A stretch of 64,000 nucleotides of DNA from Coriobacteriaceae bacterium (GTDB taxonomy: Bacteria; Actinomycetota; Coriobacteriia; Coriobacteriales; QAMH01). Both the position numbers and the translations under genes were made by a program. This document shows, in pieces, positions 34,751 to 43,628 of this stretch. Numbering within the stretch: position 1 is the first letter of the stretch; each line of letters opens with the position of its first letter. The notes below the pieces were generated by a model, which was not told where the DNA came from, ran no database searches, and worked only from the letters and a program-made list of their open reading frames with translations. The DNA is taken from positions 1,612,001 through 1,676,000 of the forward strand of contig DAJPGJ010000001.1 of NCBI GenBank assembly GCA_025992705.1. Reading direction: 5' to 3'.

Positions 34751-36067
34751 CTATAGGAACGCCGCAAAATAGATCGGGAGATACGTTATAGCGCCATTCT
34801 CTTCCAGATTGCCTGGGTGCAGCACAATGGCGCCTTCAAACTTGTAGTTTTTGACACCCATGAGCGCGTCAAGCGCTGCATGTCGATGCGAGTTCCTTCC
34901 AGACTTCACCTCAATCGGCATAACAAGGGGCGACCTGTCTTCCTCAACCAGGAAATCTACCTCCCCGACCCCCCGCTTGTTGAAATAGTAGATGCTTTCA
35001 TGACCATGCGCACGAAGCTCCTGCGCAACGGCATTCTCATAGACACTGCCCAGATTCATCTTCTCGGACATCTCAAGTAAGCGTTCAACATCGACGGCAG
35101 GAAAAGTCGAGAACAGCAATCCCACGTCCGATAAATACAGCTTGAATTGGTTCACCTCTCTAGAAAACCCAAGCGGAAAAACCGGCTCCGTAGAGCGAAA
35201 CACGGGTATGACGACGCCCGCATCAGCAAGCCAATCAAAATCGGATTCGATTTTCTTCGAAAAACGACCACCGTCCGTAACGCCCCGTATAACAAAGCGT
35301 CTGTTTTCTTTGTTGAGCTGTGCCGGAACTGCATCAAAGATGGTCTTTATCTGGCGAGAACGAATCTCATCTGAAACATATCGAGTAATGTCAGCACGAT
35401 ACGCATCGAGTATGCCTCGCTGTCGTAGTCGCATAAGCTGCGTATCATGCGTATCAACAAACGTTTGCACAGCTTGCGGCATTCCGCCAACAAGCACGTA
35501 GCGCTTCCACAGGTCGAGAAACCGTTCGTGCAAAAAGTCGGGGACAGGCTTACGCGCAGCAAAACAATCCGTAATCGTGTCCCAGAGATACCCGTCAATC
35601 CCTTGCGACCAGCAGAACTCCTCGAAATCGAGTGGAAACATCTCAACGATATCGATAGTTCCCACCGGAAGAGACCGAAAATCGTACGATTCTATTCCAA
35701 GCATCGACCCCGAATAGATGACATCAAACCTATCGTCTGCAGCCAGATAACGCATCCATGTAATGGCATCAGAACAGCGTTGTACTTCATCGAAAAACAG
35801 TAACGTGTCCCCAGGAACTATGGGATCTGTTGCCAAGGACGTGATGCGCAACATTAGGTCATCAGGGTCTTGCGCTGCACTTATAATCTCAACTGCACGA
35901 GGCTGCTCAACAAAATCTATCTTGACGATGGCAGCGTAGTGTTCTGCTCCATACGCTTCTATGCTGCTCGTTTTGCCAACCTGTCGAGCCCCTGTGATAA
36001 GGAGCCCTTGATTAGTCTTCGATGTTCGCCATGCATCGATGACAGTGTCTATCTTCCGCTTAAGCAT
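34751..36067 (-). CDS. AAA ATPase with DUF4143 (PD-(D/E)XK-like) domain, 1
   Basis: The 438-residue protein has an N-terminal AAA_14 ATPase with P-loop GARQVGKTS (about 26-34) and Walker B LLFFDEVQ. A winged-helix-like middle follows, then a C-terminal DUF4143 domain with the spaced acids EVDFLVEEDR and IEVKSG. This is the D-ExK arrangement of PD-(D/E)XK nucleases. Proteins of this family are numerous in gut bacteria and often sit in accessory DNA; their role is unknown, and association with toxin-antitoxin or defence function is only suggestive. The length is normal. It is preceded by a repeat-rich upstream region (36112-36193) and faces the hairpin and iteron interval downstream. Confidence 0.88.
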   Translation of the reverse strand: MLKRKIDTVIDAWRTSKTNQGLLITGARQVGKTSSIEAYGAEHYAAIVKIDFVEQPRAVEIISAAQDPDDLMLRITSLATDPIVPGDTLLFFDEVQRCSDAITWMRYLAADDRFDVIYSGSMLGIESYDFRSLPVGTIDIVEMFPLDFEEFCWSQGIDGYLWDTITDCFAARKPVPDFLHERFLDLWKRYVLVGGMPQAVQTFVDTHDTQLMRLRQRGILDAYRADITRYVSDEIRSRQIKTIFDAVPAQLNKENRRFVIRGVTDGGRFSKKIESDFDWLADAGVVIPVFRSTEPVFPLGFSREVNQFKLYLSDVGLLFSTFPAVDVERLLEMSEKMNLGSVYENAVAQELRAHGHESIYYFNKRGVGEVDFLVEEDRSPLVMPIEVKSGRNSHRHAALDALMGVKNYKFEGAIVLHPGNLEENGAITYLPIYFAAFL

Positions 36068-36111
36068 GTATTGTCCCCTTATATCGAATGTAGTGATTCT
36101 ACCAGGTGGAA

Positions 36112-36193
36112 TGCAAAAATGTAAACTTCAAACAGGCATAATTTGCATTTTTGCAAACTTTAAAATGCTGAAAATTGCAAAAATGCAAACTTC
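36112..36193. promoter_or_regulatory. TGCAAAAATGNAAAC repeats upstream of DUF4143 gene 1
   Basis: TGCAAAAATGTAAACTTC (36112-36129) and TGCAAAAATGCAAACTTC (36176-36193) are direct copies. Between them TTTGCATTTTTGCAAACTT (36142-36160) is palindromic around TTTGCA and TGCAAA. TGCATATTTTCCA then occurs twice at about 36229 and 36260. All lie 45-200 bp upstream of the ATPase start and look like operator sites, perhaps for autoregulation. Confidence 0.5.
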
Positions 36194-36300
36194 TTTTGTC
36201 TTAGGTTTATTGCCATTCGCTCTTTAGTTGCATATTTTCCAGGGATAATTTTCTTAAAAATGCATATTTTCCAAGCATTCCCATAACCGCCCCTGTATCC

Positions 36301-36486
36301 GCAACCTCGCGCCTGCGACTCCCCGCGCGCAAAAATCGGCCATCTCTAGGATTCGCCGTCTCCGCATGCGCAGAAATCGCCAACCTCTAGCCTCAACATG
36401 CCCTCGACCCTAGACATCCGCCAAAAACGCGTCGCCTGGCCGCACCCGAGCCCCCGCGACCCTAGACATGCGCCGATTCTGCGTGC
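36301..36486. repeat. 185-bp direct repeat, copy A
   Basis: It matches 37839-38022 at most positions, from GCAACCTCGCGCCTGCGACT to TGCGCCG-TTCTG. Inside, a shorter theme is reiterated four times: a CTAG core with flanking ATTCGCC or ACATNCGCC words preceded by a CGCAAAAATCG-type word. The pair of repeats brackets the PD-(D/E)XK-like gene. Confidence 0.8.
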
Positions 36487-36568
36487 CCACAACGCCATCG
36501 GCTATATCCGCAGCACCTCATGACAGGACAAGGCTCGACACCTACCACAATTGCCAGTCATCTTCGTC

Positions 36569-37549
36569 TCACAGCTCCCCCACCCGATCGTGACATGCAT
36601 GCGCAATCGCCCATGACGGCTCGAAGAGCAGGCTTTTGCGCAGCTCATACTGTGCGCTCTGATGCTCGAGGCTCCGGCGAGGCATACGCTTCCCAATAGC
36701 GCACAGCACTGCCCGCGCAAACCCCTCGAACGCGATCTGGTTATGAAGCTGCGGTTTTGTGAGCAGAAACACCCGATAGCCCATGGCCTCAAGCGCAGCG
36801 CGGCGTATCTCGTCGCGCGCCTGCTTCCTATAGCCGGTGTGATGCTGCTCGGAAGTGTACTCGACGATGCACTTCGCATCGCGCCAGAGCAAATCGCCAT
36901 AGCAATCCGCATACCCCAGTGACCGCGCTATGACGGGATTTAACCTAACATGCCCGTTGAGCTCTGGCATTGGACACCCATACCCGCCGTGCATTGGTGG
37001 TAGGCACAACAAAAGTGCCGCGTCTATCTCCGGCGGCGATGCCGCACCAGCCGCAACAAACTGCAGCGCCCGGCGAGCCCGCACTACGCCCTTCATAGAC
37101 CCAGCCGCCTTGATGTACCTATGTAATGTATTGGTGGAGACAATCGGATCGCAACGCTCCATCAGGCAACCGGCCTCGTCAAACGAAAACGCCGCACAAA
37201 GCAGCGAGCCCACCTTCGCAAGCTCGGGCAGCGATAGGGCGCTCGCAAGTCGCAGAAAGCAGTACTCGGGTGAGACAACGGGCAATCCCGTATCGGTAAA
37301 GGCAAAGGAATCACAAGGCAGAGACGACATGACCACGCGGCAATAGAGTCCCTTTCTGTTCACGAACGCACTCTTGCCCTCGGCAACGACATGCAGGCGC
37401 ATGTCGTTGCCGTATGCCCAGCCAGGTAAATTGCCCGATTGAAACCGCTCCATGAGCGTCTCATGCGACGCACGTTTGACAGTCCCGCGCCCCGCTGCAC
37501 TCGACATCCAGTATGCAAGCGCACAATCGGCATCAATGTGCAATGTCAT
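36569..37549 (-). CDS. Hypothetical protein with C-terminal DUF559/PD-(D/E)XK-like domain
   Basis: The 326-residue protein starts MTLHIDADCALAYWMSS; the ATG at 37549 has GGTGAGG upstream. The N-terminal two thirds are unassigned and contain a segment like abortive-infection regulator proteins (LPVVSPEYCFLRLASALS). The last third carries DLLWRDAKCIVEYTSEQHH followed by RAALEAMGYRVFLLTKPQL. This is the D-ExN/S strand-turn-strand and following helix-strand of DUF559/very-short-patch-like nucleases. The usual ExK is EYTS, so activity is uncertain. It is bracketed by 185-bp direct repeats and flanked by two DUF4143 ATPases. Its function is unknown. Confidence 0.7.
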   Translation of the reverse strand: MTLHIDADCALAYWMSSAAGRGTVKRASHETLMERFQSGNLPGWAYGNDMRLHVVAEGKSAFVNRKGLYCRVVMSSLPCDSFAFTDTGLPVVSPEYCFLRLASALSLPELAKVGSLLCAAFSFDEAGCLMERCDPIVSTNTLHRYIKAAGSMKGVVRARRALQFVAAGAASPPEIDAALLLCLPPMHGGYGCPMPELNGHVRLNPVIARSLGYADCYGDLLWRDAKCIVEYTSEQHHTGYRKQARDEIRRAALEAMGYRVFLLTKPQLHNQIAFEGFARAVLCAIGKRMPRRSLEHQSAQYELRKSLLFEPSWAIAHACHDRVGEL

Positions 37550-37838
37550 AGAGCCTCACCGTTCCTTTCGGACAATCGAGCTGCTGCGGTGTGTTCAGGA
37601 GGCTCGGGATGTATTCGGTTGGTGGATCAAGCGGAAGCGAGTAAACGAAAAGCCGTCCTCGCGGAAACGATTTGCAAAGGGTCACATGCCCGAAATGCCT
37701 AGAATGAGAACGCCGATCAGCAGCGTCCAATATTAAGAGGAGGAGGAGTTAATGGCCTCCATGTAGTGATGCGCATTATAGCAGCGTCCGTGCGCAAAAA
37801 TCCCGCAATCCTAGGATTACCCACGCTCTCTCGCACCT

Positions 37839-38022
37839 GCAACCTCGCGCCTGCGACTCCCCGCGCGCAAAAATCGACCATCTCTAGGATTCGCCGTCTC
37901 TACTTGCGCAGAAATCGCCAACCTCTAGCCTTCGCGCGCCCTCGACCCTAGACATCCGCCAAAAGTGCGTCATCCGACCGCGCCTGAGCCCCTCGACCCT
38001 AGACATGCGCCGTTTCTGTGCA
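37839..38022. repeat. 185-bp direct repeat, copy B
   Basis: This is the counterpart of 36301-36486, same orientation. An extra core unit GCGCAAAAATCCCGCAATCC then TAGGATTACCC precedes it at 37792-37821. The remaining bases between the nuclease-like gene and the next ATPase show no gene. Confidence 0.8.
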
Positions 38023-38106
38023 TCCGCGACATCGCACCTGCAACCCCACGTGCAGAAAACGTTTCGGTATTCATCTACTTCATTATTTTGGTAAGTCTTA
38101 CTTCCT

Positions 38107-38133
38107 AATTTTGGTATTATCTAATTACCAATT
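38107..38133. promoter_or_regulatory. TTGGTA...TACCAA inverted repeat upstream of DUF4143 gene 2
   Basis: AATTTTGGTA and TACCAATT flank a 9-bp spacer, 22 bp before the ATG at 38155. A further TTTTGGTA half-site lies about 20 bp upstream. The position suggests an operator. Confidence 0.5.
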
Positions 38134-38154
38134 CTGGTTTTCGAGGAGACTTGC

Positions 38155-39330
38155 ATGCAAGGCTTCATACATAGGGCGCTTGAACCGAAGCTTAAACAGG
38201 CCGCGGGCTGGTACCCAGTCGTCTCGCTTACCGGTCCGCGTCAAAGCGGAAAGTCAACGCTCGCCAAGCACGCGTTCCCCGATTATTCGTATGTAACGTT
38301 GGAGGACCCTCAAATACGCGCAGCGGCGATCGAGGATCCGGTGAGCTTCATTCGCAATAGGCCGGAGCGTCTCATCATCGACGAGGCACAGTATGCTCCC
38401 GGCCTCTTCTCGATGATCCAAGTCGTGAGTGACGAACGCGGATCTGCCGGCCAATACGTTCTCGCTGGATCCCAGAGCTTCCTCTTGATGGAAAGCATCT
38501 CCCAGTCGCTCGCCGGACGCATCGGATTGACGACATTACTCCCCCTATCCTATCGGGAGCTTCAAGACAGCATGCAGGGAAACTACGCAGTTGATGATTT
38601 CACCTTCATGGGCGGGTATCCACGCCTTCATTCTGCGGATATCCCACCAGCAGCATACTTTCCAAGCTACGTGGAGACATATATAGAAAGAGATGTTGCG
38701 GGATTGCTTGACGTGCGAAACAAGACATCGTTTCGCAGGCTGCTCGAGATGTGCGCTTTGAACACGGGGGCGCTTCTAAACTACTCTTCACTTGCAAACG
38801 ACGCGGACGTGGCCCCAAGGACTGCAAAATCGTGGCTCTCCATCCTCGAATCGAGCCACATCGTCTTCTTGCTTCAGCCTTTCCACGCGAATGCCCGGAA
38901 ACGCCTGACAAAATCCCCCAAGCTGTATTTCTACGATACGGGCTTGCTTTGCCACTTGCTTCACATCACGTCAGTGGAGCAACTCGTTAATCATGAGATG
39001 TTTGGAGCCGTGTTCGAGAATCTCATCATTTCCGAAACCGCAAAGCGGCATCTCAATAACGCCACGCGTCCGGAACTATACTTCTACCGAGATGACAGCA
39101 AGCGTGAAATCGACCTCCTCGACTTCACGAACCCTGCGGACAGGCAGGCTGTGGAAATAAAATCGTCGCGTACCTACCACTCCAAATACACGCGACATTT
39201 GCTTGGCGTGGGGGACGAGCTTGACATTGCCCAGTCCAGGCGATTTGTGGTTGCTCGCGTAGAGGACAGCTACCAGACGAAAGAGTGTCGGGTACTATCG
39301 GCGAGAGATTGGCTCATGGGAGTCAGATAA
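38155..39330 (+). CDS. AAA ATPase with DUF4143 domain, 2
   Basis: The 391-residue protein has P-loop GPRQSGKST (about 26-34), Walker B LIIDEAQ, a sensor region YVLAGSQSFLLM and a DUF4143 domain with KREIDLLDF and VEIKSS. This is the D-ExK layout of a PD-(D/E)XK fold. It belongs to a different branch from the one at 34751: the two align only in motifs. The ATG follows a GAGGAG site. It converges on dnaE, with 43 bp between stops and no clear terminator. Role unknown. Confidence 0.88.
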   Translation: MQGFIHRALEPKLKQAAGWYPVVSLTGPRQSGKSTLAKHAFPDYSYVTLEDPQIRAAAIEDPVSFIRNRPERLIIDEAQYAPGLFSMIQVVSDERGSAGQYVLAGSQSFLLMESISQSLAGRIGLTTLLPLSYRELQDSMQGNYAVDDFTFMGGYPRLHSADIPPAAYFPSYVETYIERDVAGLLDVRNKTSFRRLLEMCALNTGALLNYSSLANDADVAPRTAKSWLSILESSHIVFLLQPFHANARKRLTKSPKLYFYDTGLLCHLLHITSVEQLVNHEMFGAVFENLIISETAKRHLNNATRPELYFYRDDSKREIDLLDFTNPADRQAVEIKSSRTYHSKYTRHLLGVGDELDIAQSRRFVVARVEDSYQTKECRVLSARDWLMGVR

Positions 39331-39373
39331 CCCATCTATCCACGCTGCCACCTGCGGCCCCGCCCCTACAGCG

Positions 39374-42300
39374 TTACCTCACCTCGACGGCACCTGCACC
39401 GACAAGATCGCCGACGCGCGTGACCATCTCCCGCGATCCGCAGTTGACGCTCACCGGCAGCTCGGCGCGGAACTTCCTGCCATCAGCCTGCTCGATGAAC
39501 AGCGTGACCGGGTGCGCACCCGGATAGTTATCGAAAATCGCCGACAGCTCGTGCATCGTCTCGTTCGAGAACATCTCGGAACGCACGTGAATCGCCATCG
39601 CACTCGGCCCGCGCTTGACCGCACCCGCAGCCCCGCCATCGGCACCGTTGTCAGCCACAAGTGGCTTGACCTCATACACGATGACCTGCGAACCACGGTC
39701 GCTGCGCTCGAGCTTGCCGCGCACGTGCACGGCCGCGATCTCGCCCGTCTCGAGCTCCGATTGCAGCACCTGGCGGTACTCCTCCCAGGTCTTCGACCAG
39801 CACAGGCAGTCAACGCCGGCTTCCATGTCCTCGAGGCGCACGATCGCCATGTTCGAGCCCTTTTTGGTGGTCTTGACCTGCACGTCTGCGACCATACCCG
39901 CGAAGTCGTAGGTACGTCCGTCGTGGAAGACTTCCTCGTCATCGAGCGAACCCAGGCCCGCGTACGCCGTCTTCGCCATCACGCCGGCATATGGCGACAG
40001 CGGATGGTCGCTGACGAAGATGCCGATCGACTCCTTCTCGTAGCGCAACTTGATGCTGCGATCCCACTCGATGCCATCGGGTGCCGGAATCTCTTCCTCG
40101 ATCTCGGCGTTATCGCCCGCATCCGCCTCCGCAAACAGGTCGAACATCGTGACCTGCCCGCTTTCACGGTCGCGCTGGCGCTGCGCGGCCTGCTCGAGCA
40201 GCGAGCCGCCCTCGATGAAGCCCCAGAGCTGCTTGCGCGTATAGCCCGTCGAATCGAAGGCGCCAGCCTTGACGAGCGCCTCGACCACACGCTTGTTGCA
40301 AGCCTCGCCCGGCACGCGATAGGTGTAATCGTGCAGCGACGTGAACGGCCCGTTCTTCTCGCGCTCCTCGATGATGAGCTCGACGACCTTCTCGCCGACG
40401 CCCTTGAGGCCCGCCAAGCCGAAGCGCACGCCCTCGGGCGTGGCCGTGAAGTCGCCGCGCGACTGGTTGATATCCGGCGGCAGCACGGCGATGCCGTCCT
40501 GCTTGCAGGCGTTGACGTAGTGGACGATCTTGTCGGTCTTGCCCGTGTAGCTCGACAACACGGCGGCCATGTACTCGTTGGGATAGTGCGCCTTGAGCCA
40601 CGCCGTCTGCATCGTGAGGATGCCGTAGGCGGCCGAGTGCGACTTGTTGAACGCGTACTCCGCGAACTTGAGCACGTCGTCCCAGATCGTCTGCGCGATC
40701 TTGCGGTCGTAGCCGTTGCGCTCGGCACCGTTGAGCCAGTGGTCCTCCATGGTCTCGACCGTGCCGTCGGCCCACTTCTGCTCGACCTCGCGCATGAGCG
40801 CGATCTTCTTCTTGGCCACGGCCTTGCGCACCTTGTCGCTCTCGCCCGTGGTGAAGCCGCTCATGACGACCGAAATCCTCATGACCTGCTCCTGGTACAC
40901 CATGGTACCGTAGGTGCTCTCGAGCACGGGCTTGAGCCGCTCGTCGTAGTACGCGATGGGCTTGCGGCCGAGCTTGCGGTCGACGAAGTCGTCGACCATG
41001 CCCGCACCCAGCGGGCCGGGGCGATACAGCGCGATGACGGCGACGATGTCGTCGTAGCAGTCCGGGCGCATCTTCTTGAGCAGCACGCGCATGCCCGGCG
41101 ACTCCACCTGGAACACGCCGGCCGTGCCGCCGCGCGCGAACAGCTCGTACATCGCCGGGTCCTTCATGTCGATATTGTCGAGGTCGATGTCGATGCCGTG
41201 GTTGGCCTTGATGTTGGCCAGCGCCTTCGAGATGACGGTAAGCGTGCGCAGACCGAGGAAGTCCATCTTGAGCAGGCCCATGTTGGCGGTCATCACGCCG
41301 TCGTACTGCGTGATGATCATGCCGCCCTTGGTGTCGAGCTTGGTGGGGACGTAATCGTAGACCGGGTCGCGGCAGATGATGACGGCCGACGCGTGCACGC
41401 CCTCGCCGCGCGTGATGCCCTCGAGGCGCTTGGCCGCGTCGATGATCTTGGCGGTGTCCGGGTCGCTCTCGTACTGCTTGCGCAGGTCGGGGTTCTCCGC
41501 AAGCGCGCGCTCGAGCGTCATCTTGGGGTCGTTGGGAATCATCTTCGAGATGGCGGCGCTCATGTACACCGGATACTCGAGCACGCGCGCGGCGTCGTTG
41601 ACGGCCTGCTTGGCCTTCATCTTGCCATAGGTGATGACGTGCGCGATGCGCTCCGGGCCATAGATGTCGCGGCAGTGCTGGATGACGTCCAGCCTGCGCT
41701 CGTCGTCGAAGTCCATGTCGATATCGGGCATCTCCGTGCGCTCGGGCGACAGGAAGCGCTCGAAGATGAGGTCGTTGGCAAGTGGGTCGAAGGTCGTGAT
41801 GTCGAGCGCGTAGCTGATGATCGAGCCAGCTGCCGATCCACGCCCCGGCCCCACGCCAATGCCGTTCTCCTTGGCCCAGCGCGCGAACTCCTGCACGATG
41901 AGGAAGTACGCCGCGAAGCCCTTCGAGCAGATGATCTCGTACTCGTGCTCGAAACGGTCGATGACCTCCTGCGGCAGCGGATCGCCGTAGCGGCGCTTGA
42001 GGCCTTCCATCGACATGTCGCGCAGCAGCGACTCGTTTGTCTCGCCTTCCTTGAGGAAGGGGTAGCGCGGCAGGATGATGTTACCAAACTCCAAGGTCAC
42101 ATTGCATTTGTCTGCGATCTCGAGCGTGGTTGCCAGACACTCCGGATGCTCCTTGAGCGCCTCGGCCATCTCCTCGGGACTCTTGAGATAGAACTGGTCG
42201 TTCGAAAACTTCATGCGGTTGGTGTCGCTCACGAACTTGCCCATGCCGATGCACAGCATGAGGTCTTGCGTGTACGCGTCCTCCTGGCGCAGGTAATGCA

Positions 42301-43018
42301 GGTCATTCGTGCCGACGACCTTGAGGCCCATCTCGCCAGCAAGCTTGCACAGCGCGTCGTTGAGGCGCGGCTGGCTGATGCCGTTGTCGGTCACGATCTC
42401 CGGGCCCTGGTTTTGCAGCTCGATGTAGAAGTCATCCTTGCCGAAGATGTCGATGAAGGTCTGCGCCCACTCCTTGGCCACCTCGAACTCGCCGCGGTCG
42501 ATGGACTTGGGGATGACGCCGGCGATGCAAGCGCTCGTGGCCAGGATGCCATCGTGGTACTGGCGCAAAGCCTCGAGCGTGACGCGCGGTTTGTAGTAGA
42601 AACCGTCCGTTGCGGCATCCGAGACGATGCGCATGAGGTTGCGATACCCGCGATTGTCCTTGGCGAGCAGGATCATGTGGTAGAGCTCCGGGCGCTTGTC
42701 GCGGCTCAGCGTGGAGTCCGGTGTGAAGTAGACCTCGCAGCCGATGATGGGCTTGATGCCGGCCTTGATGGCCGCCTGGTAGAACTCCGCGCAGCCGTAC
42801 ATGTAGCCGTGATCCGTGATGGCGACGGCGGGCATGCCGAGCTCCTTGGCACGCGTGCACAGCTCGCTGATGCGCGTGGCACCGTCGAGCAGGGAGTACT
42901 CGGTGTGCACGTGCAGGTGCACGAAGGTGCCGGCCTCACGGCATGAGGTGGGAATGGGGCCTTCGCCTTCGCTCGCGGCCTTGATTTGATCGAATGCGGG
43001 GATGTCTTGTTCCGCCAT
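39374..43018 (-). CDS. dnaE: DNA polymerase III alpha subunit
   Basis: The 1214-residue replicative polymerase is complete. It starts with a PHP domain (FVHLHVHTEYSLLDGATRI at about 32) and has the polymerase catalytic motif PDIDMDFDDER at about 429. The tail has GLGSLDDEEVFHDGRTYDFAGMV, then a second OB-type strand set (VQVKTTKKGSNMAIVRLEDM) as in other DnaE1 proteins. It polymerises the chromosome in the Pol III holoenzyme. The ATG at 43018 begins 3 nt after the stop of yerC, so the two genes form an operon. Downstream the 43-bp convergent gap shows no hairpin. Confidence 0.97.
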   Translation of the reverse strand: MAEQDIPAFDQIKAASEGEGPIPTSCREAGTFVHLHVHTEYSLLDGATRISELCTRAKELGMPAVAITDHGYMYGCAEFYQAAIKAGIKPIIGCEVYFTPDSTLSRDKRPELYHMILLAKDNRGYRNLMRIVSDAATDGFYYKPRVTLEALRQYHDGILATSACIAGVIPKSIDRGEFEVAKEWAQTFIDIFGKDDFYIELQNQGPEIVTDNGISQPRLNDALCKLAGEMGLKVVGTNDLHYLRQEDAYTQDLMLCIGMGKFVSDTNRMKFSNDQFYLKSPEEMAEALKEHPECLATTLEIADKCNVTLEFGNIILPRYPFLKEGETNESLLRDMSMEGLKRRYGDPLPQEVIDRFEHEYEIICSKGFAAYFLIVQEFARWAKENGIGVGPGRGSAAGSIISYALDITTFDPLANDLIFERFLSPERTEMPDIDMDFDDERRLDVIQHCRDIYGPERIAHVITYGKMKAKQAVNDAARVLEYPVYMSAAISKMIPNDPKMTLERALAENPDLRKQYESDPDTAKIIDAAKRLEGITRGEGVHASAVIICRDPVYDYVPTKLDTKGGMIITQYDGVMTANMGLLKMDFLGLRTLTVISKALANIKANHGIDIDLDNIDMKDPAMYELFARGGTAGVFQVESPGMRVLLKKMRPDCYDDIVAVIALYRPGPLGAGMVDDFVDRKLGRKPIAYYDERLKPVLESTYGTMVYQEQVMRISVVMSGFTTGESDKVRKAVAKKKIALMREVEQKWADGTVETMEDHWLNGAERNGYDRKIAQTIWDDVLKFAEYAFNKSHSAAYGILTMQTAWLKAHYPNEYMAAVLSSYTGKTDKIVHYVNACKQDGIAVLPPDINQSRGDFTATPEGVRFGLAGLKGVGEKVVELIIEEREKNGPFTSLHDYTYRVPGEACNKRVVEALVKAGAFDSTGYTRKQLWGFIEGGSLLEQAAQRQRDRESGQVTMFDLFAEADAGDNAEIEEEIPAPDGIEWDRSIKLRYEKESIGIFVSDHPLSPYAGVMAKTAYAGLGSLDDEEVFHDGRTYDFAGMVADVQVKTTKKGSNMAIVRLEDMEAGVDCLCWSKTWEEYRQVLQSELETGEIAAVHVRGKLERSDRGSQVIVYEVKPLVADNGADGGAAGAVKRGPSAMAIHVRSEMFSNETMHELSAIFDNYPGAHPVTLFIEQADGRKFRAELPVSVNCGSREMVTRVGDLVGAGAVEVR

Positions 43019-43021
43019 GCC

Positions 43022-43351
43022 CTACTCCTCGCCTTCCGAACCCGCGGCCTCGCCCGTGGCATCGCCTGCCGCGATGATGCGCAACGCATCCTCGTAGCCG
43101 CCGCTCCCGTAGTTGAGGCACTTCGACACGCGGCTGATCGTGGTGGCCGAGGCCCCCGTGACGTCTTGCACGTCGAGGTAGCTTTGACCGCCTGCCAGTA
43201 GGCGTGCGACCTCGAGGCGCTGCGACATCTCGGCTATTTCGCGCACGGTGCACAAATCGAGCAGGAAGTCGTAGACCTCATCGGTGCTGTCCATGCTGGC
43301 GAGCACGGTGAGCAGCTTATCGACGAGCGGAGTTCGGAGTTTGTCGGACAC
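43022..43351 (-). CDS. yerC: YerC/YecD-type TrpR-superfamily DNA-binding protein
   Basis: The 109-residue protein has the helix-turn-helix DVQDVTGASATTISRVSKCLNYGSGGY, quoted here in part as TGASATTISRVSKCLNYG, plus REIAEMSQRLEVARLLAGG. These are the hallmarks of the YerC/YecD (TrpR-like) family in Firmicutes and Actinobacteria; the regulon is not established. I chose GTG 43351 because GGGAG lies upstream and the longer frame to 43573 runs through a dispersed repeat. It shares an operon with dnaE. Confidence 0.85.
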   Translation of the reverse strand: MSDKLRTPLVDKLLTVLASMDSTDEVYDFLLDLCTVREIAEMSQRLEVARLLAGGQSYLDVQDVTGASATTISRVSKCLNYGSGGYEDALRIIAAGDATGEAAGSEGEE

Positions 43352-43448
43352 GTGCGCTCCCAAGGCTAATCGCGGATGATTTTGAGTATGCGGATATCCT
43401 ACTACGCTCCTGCGACACGATTCGCGTAAATTCCGATTCGTACGCCTC

Positions 43449-43558
43449 TTGTCATTTCGAGCGAAGCGAACGGAGCCCCCTGTCATCCCGAACGAAACGA
43501 AGCGACCATTGTCATTTCGAGCGGAGCGAACGGAGTGAGCGGAGTCGAGGGATCTCTC
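43449..43558 (+). repeat. Dispersed TGTCATTTCGAGC repeat, copy 4 (three heads)
   Basis: Three heads lie in series (43449, 43481, 43509), each starting TGTCATTTCGAGC or TGTCATCCCGAAC. Only the last runs to the GTCGAGGGATCTCTCC end. It lies between yerC and the aminotransferase in divergent orientation and would be in both promoters' region. Confidence 0.82.
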
Positions 43559-43628
43559 CCCTTCCCGTCTCATTGCGCTACACTGTCACGTATCCCGTTC
43601 GCCCTCACCTCCCGCAAAAGGAGCCCTC

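Noticed and set aside
36301..38022. The 185-bp repeats as a CRISPR array or an IS end
   Set aside because: There are two long copies and one partial one, with no spacers, no transposase and no inverted termini.
39512..42946. An 1144-codon frame on the plus strand opposite dnaE
   Set aside because: It is a shadow of dnaE's codon bias. dnaE has complete polymerase and PHP motifs, and the shadow has none.
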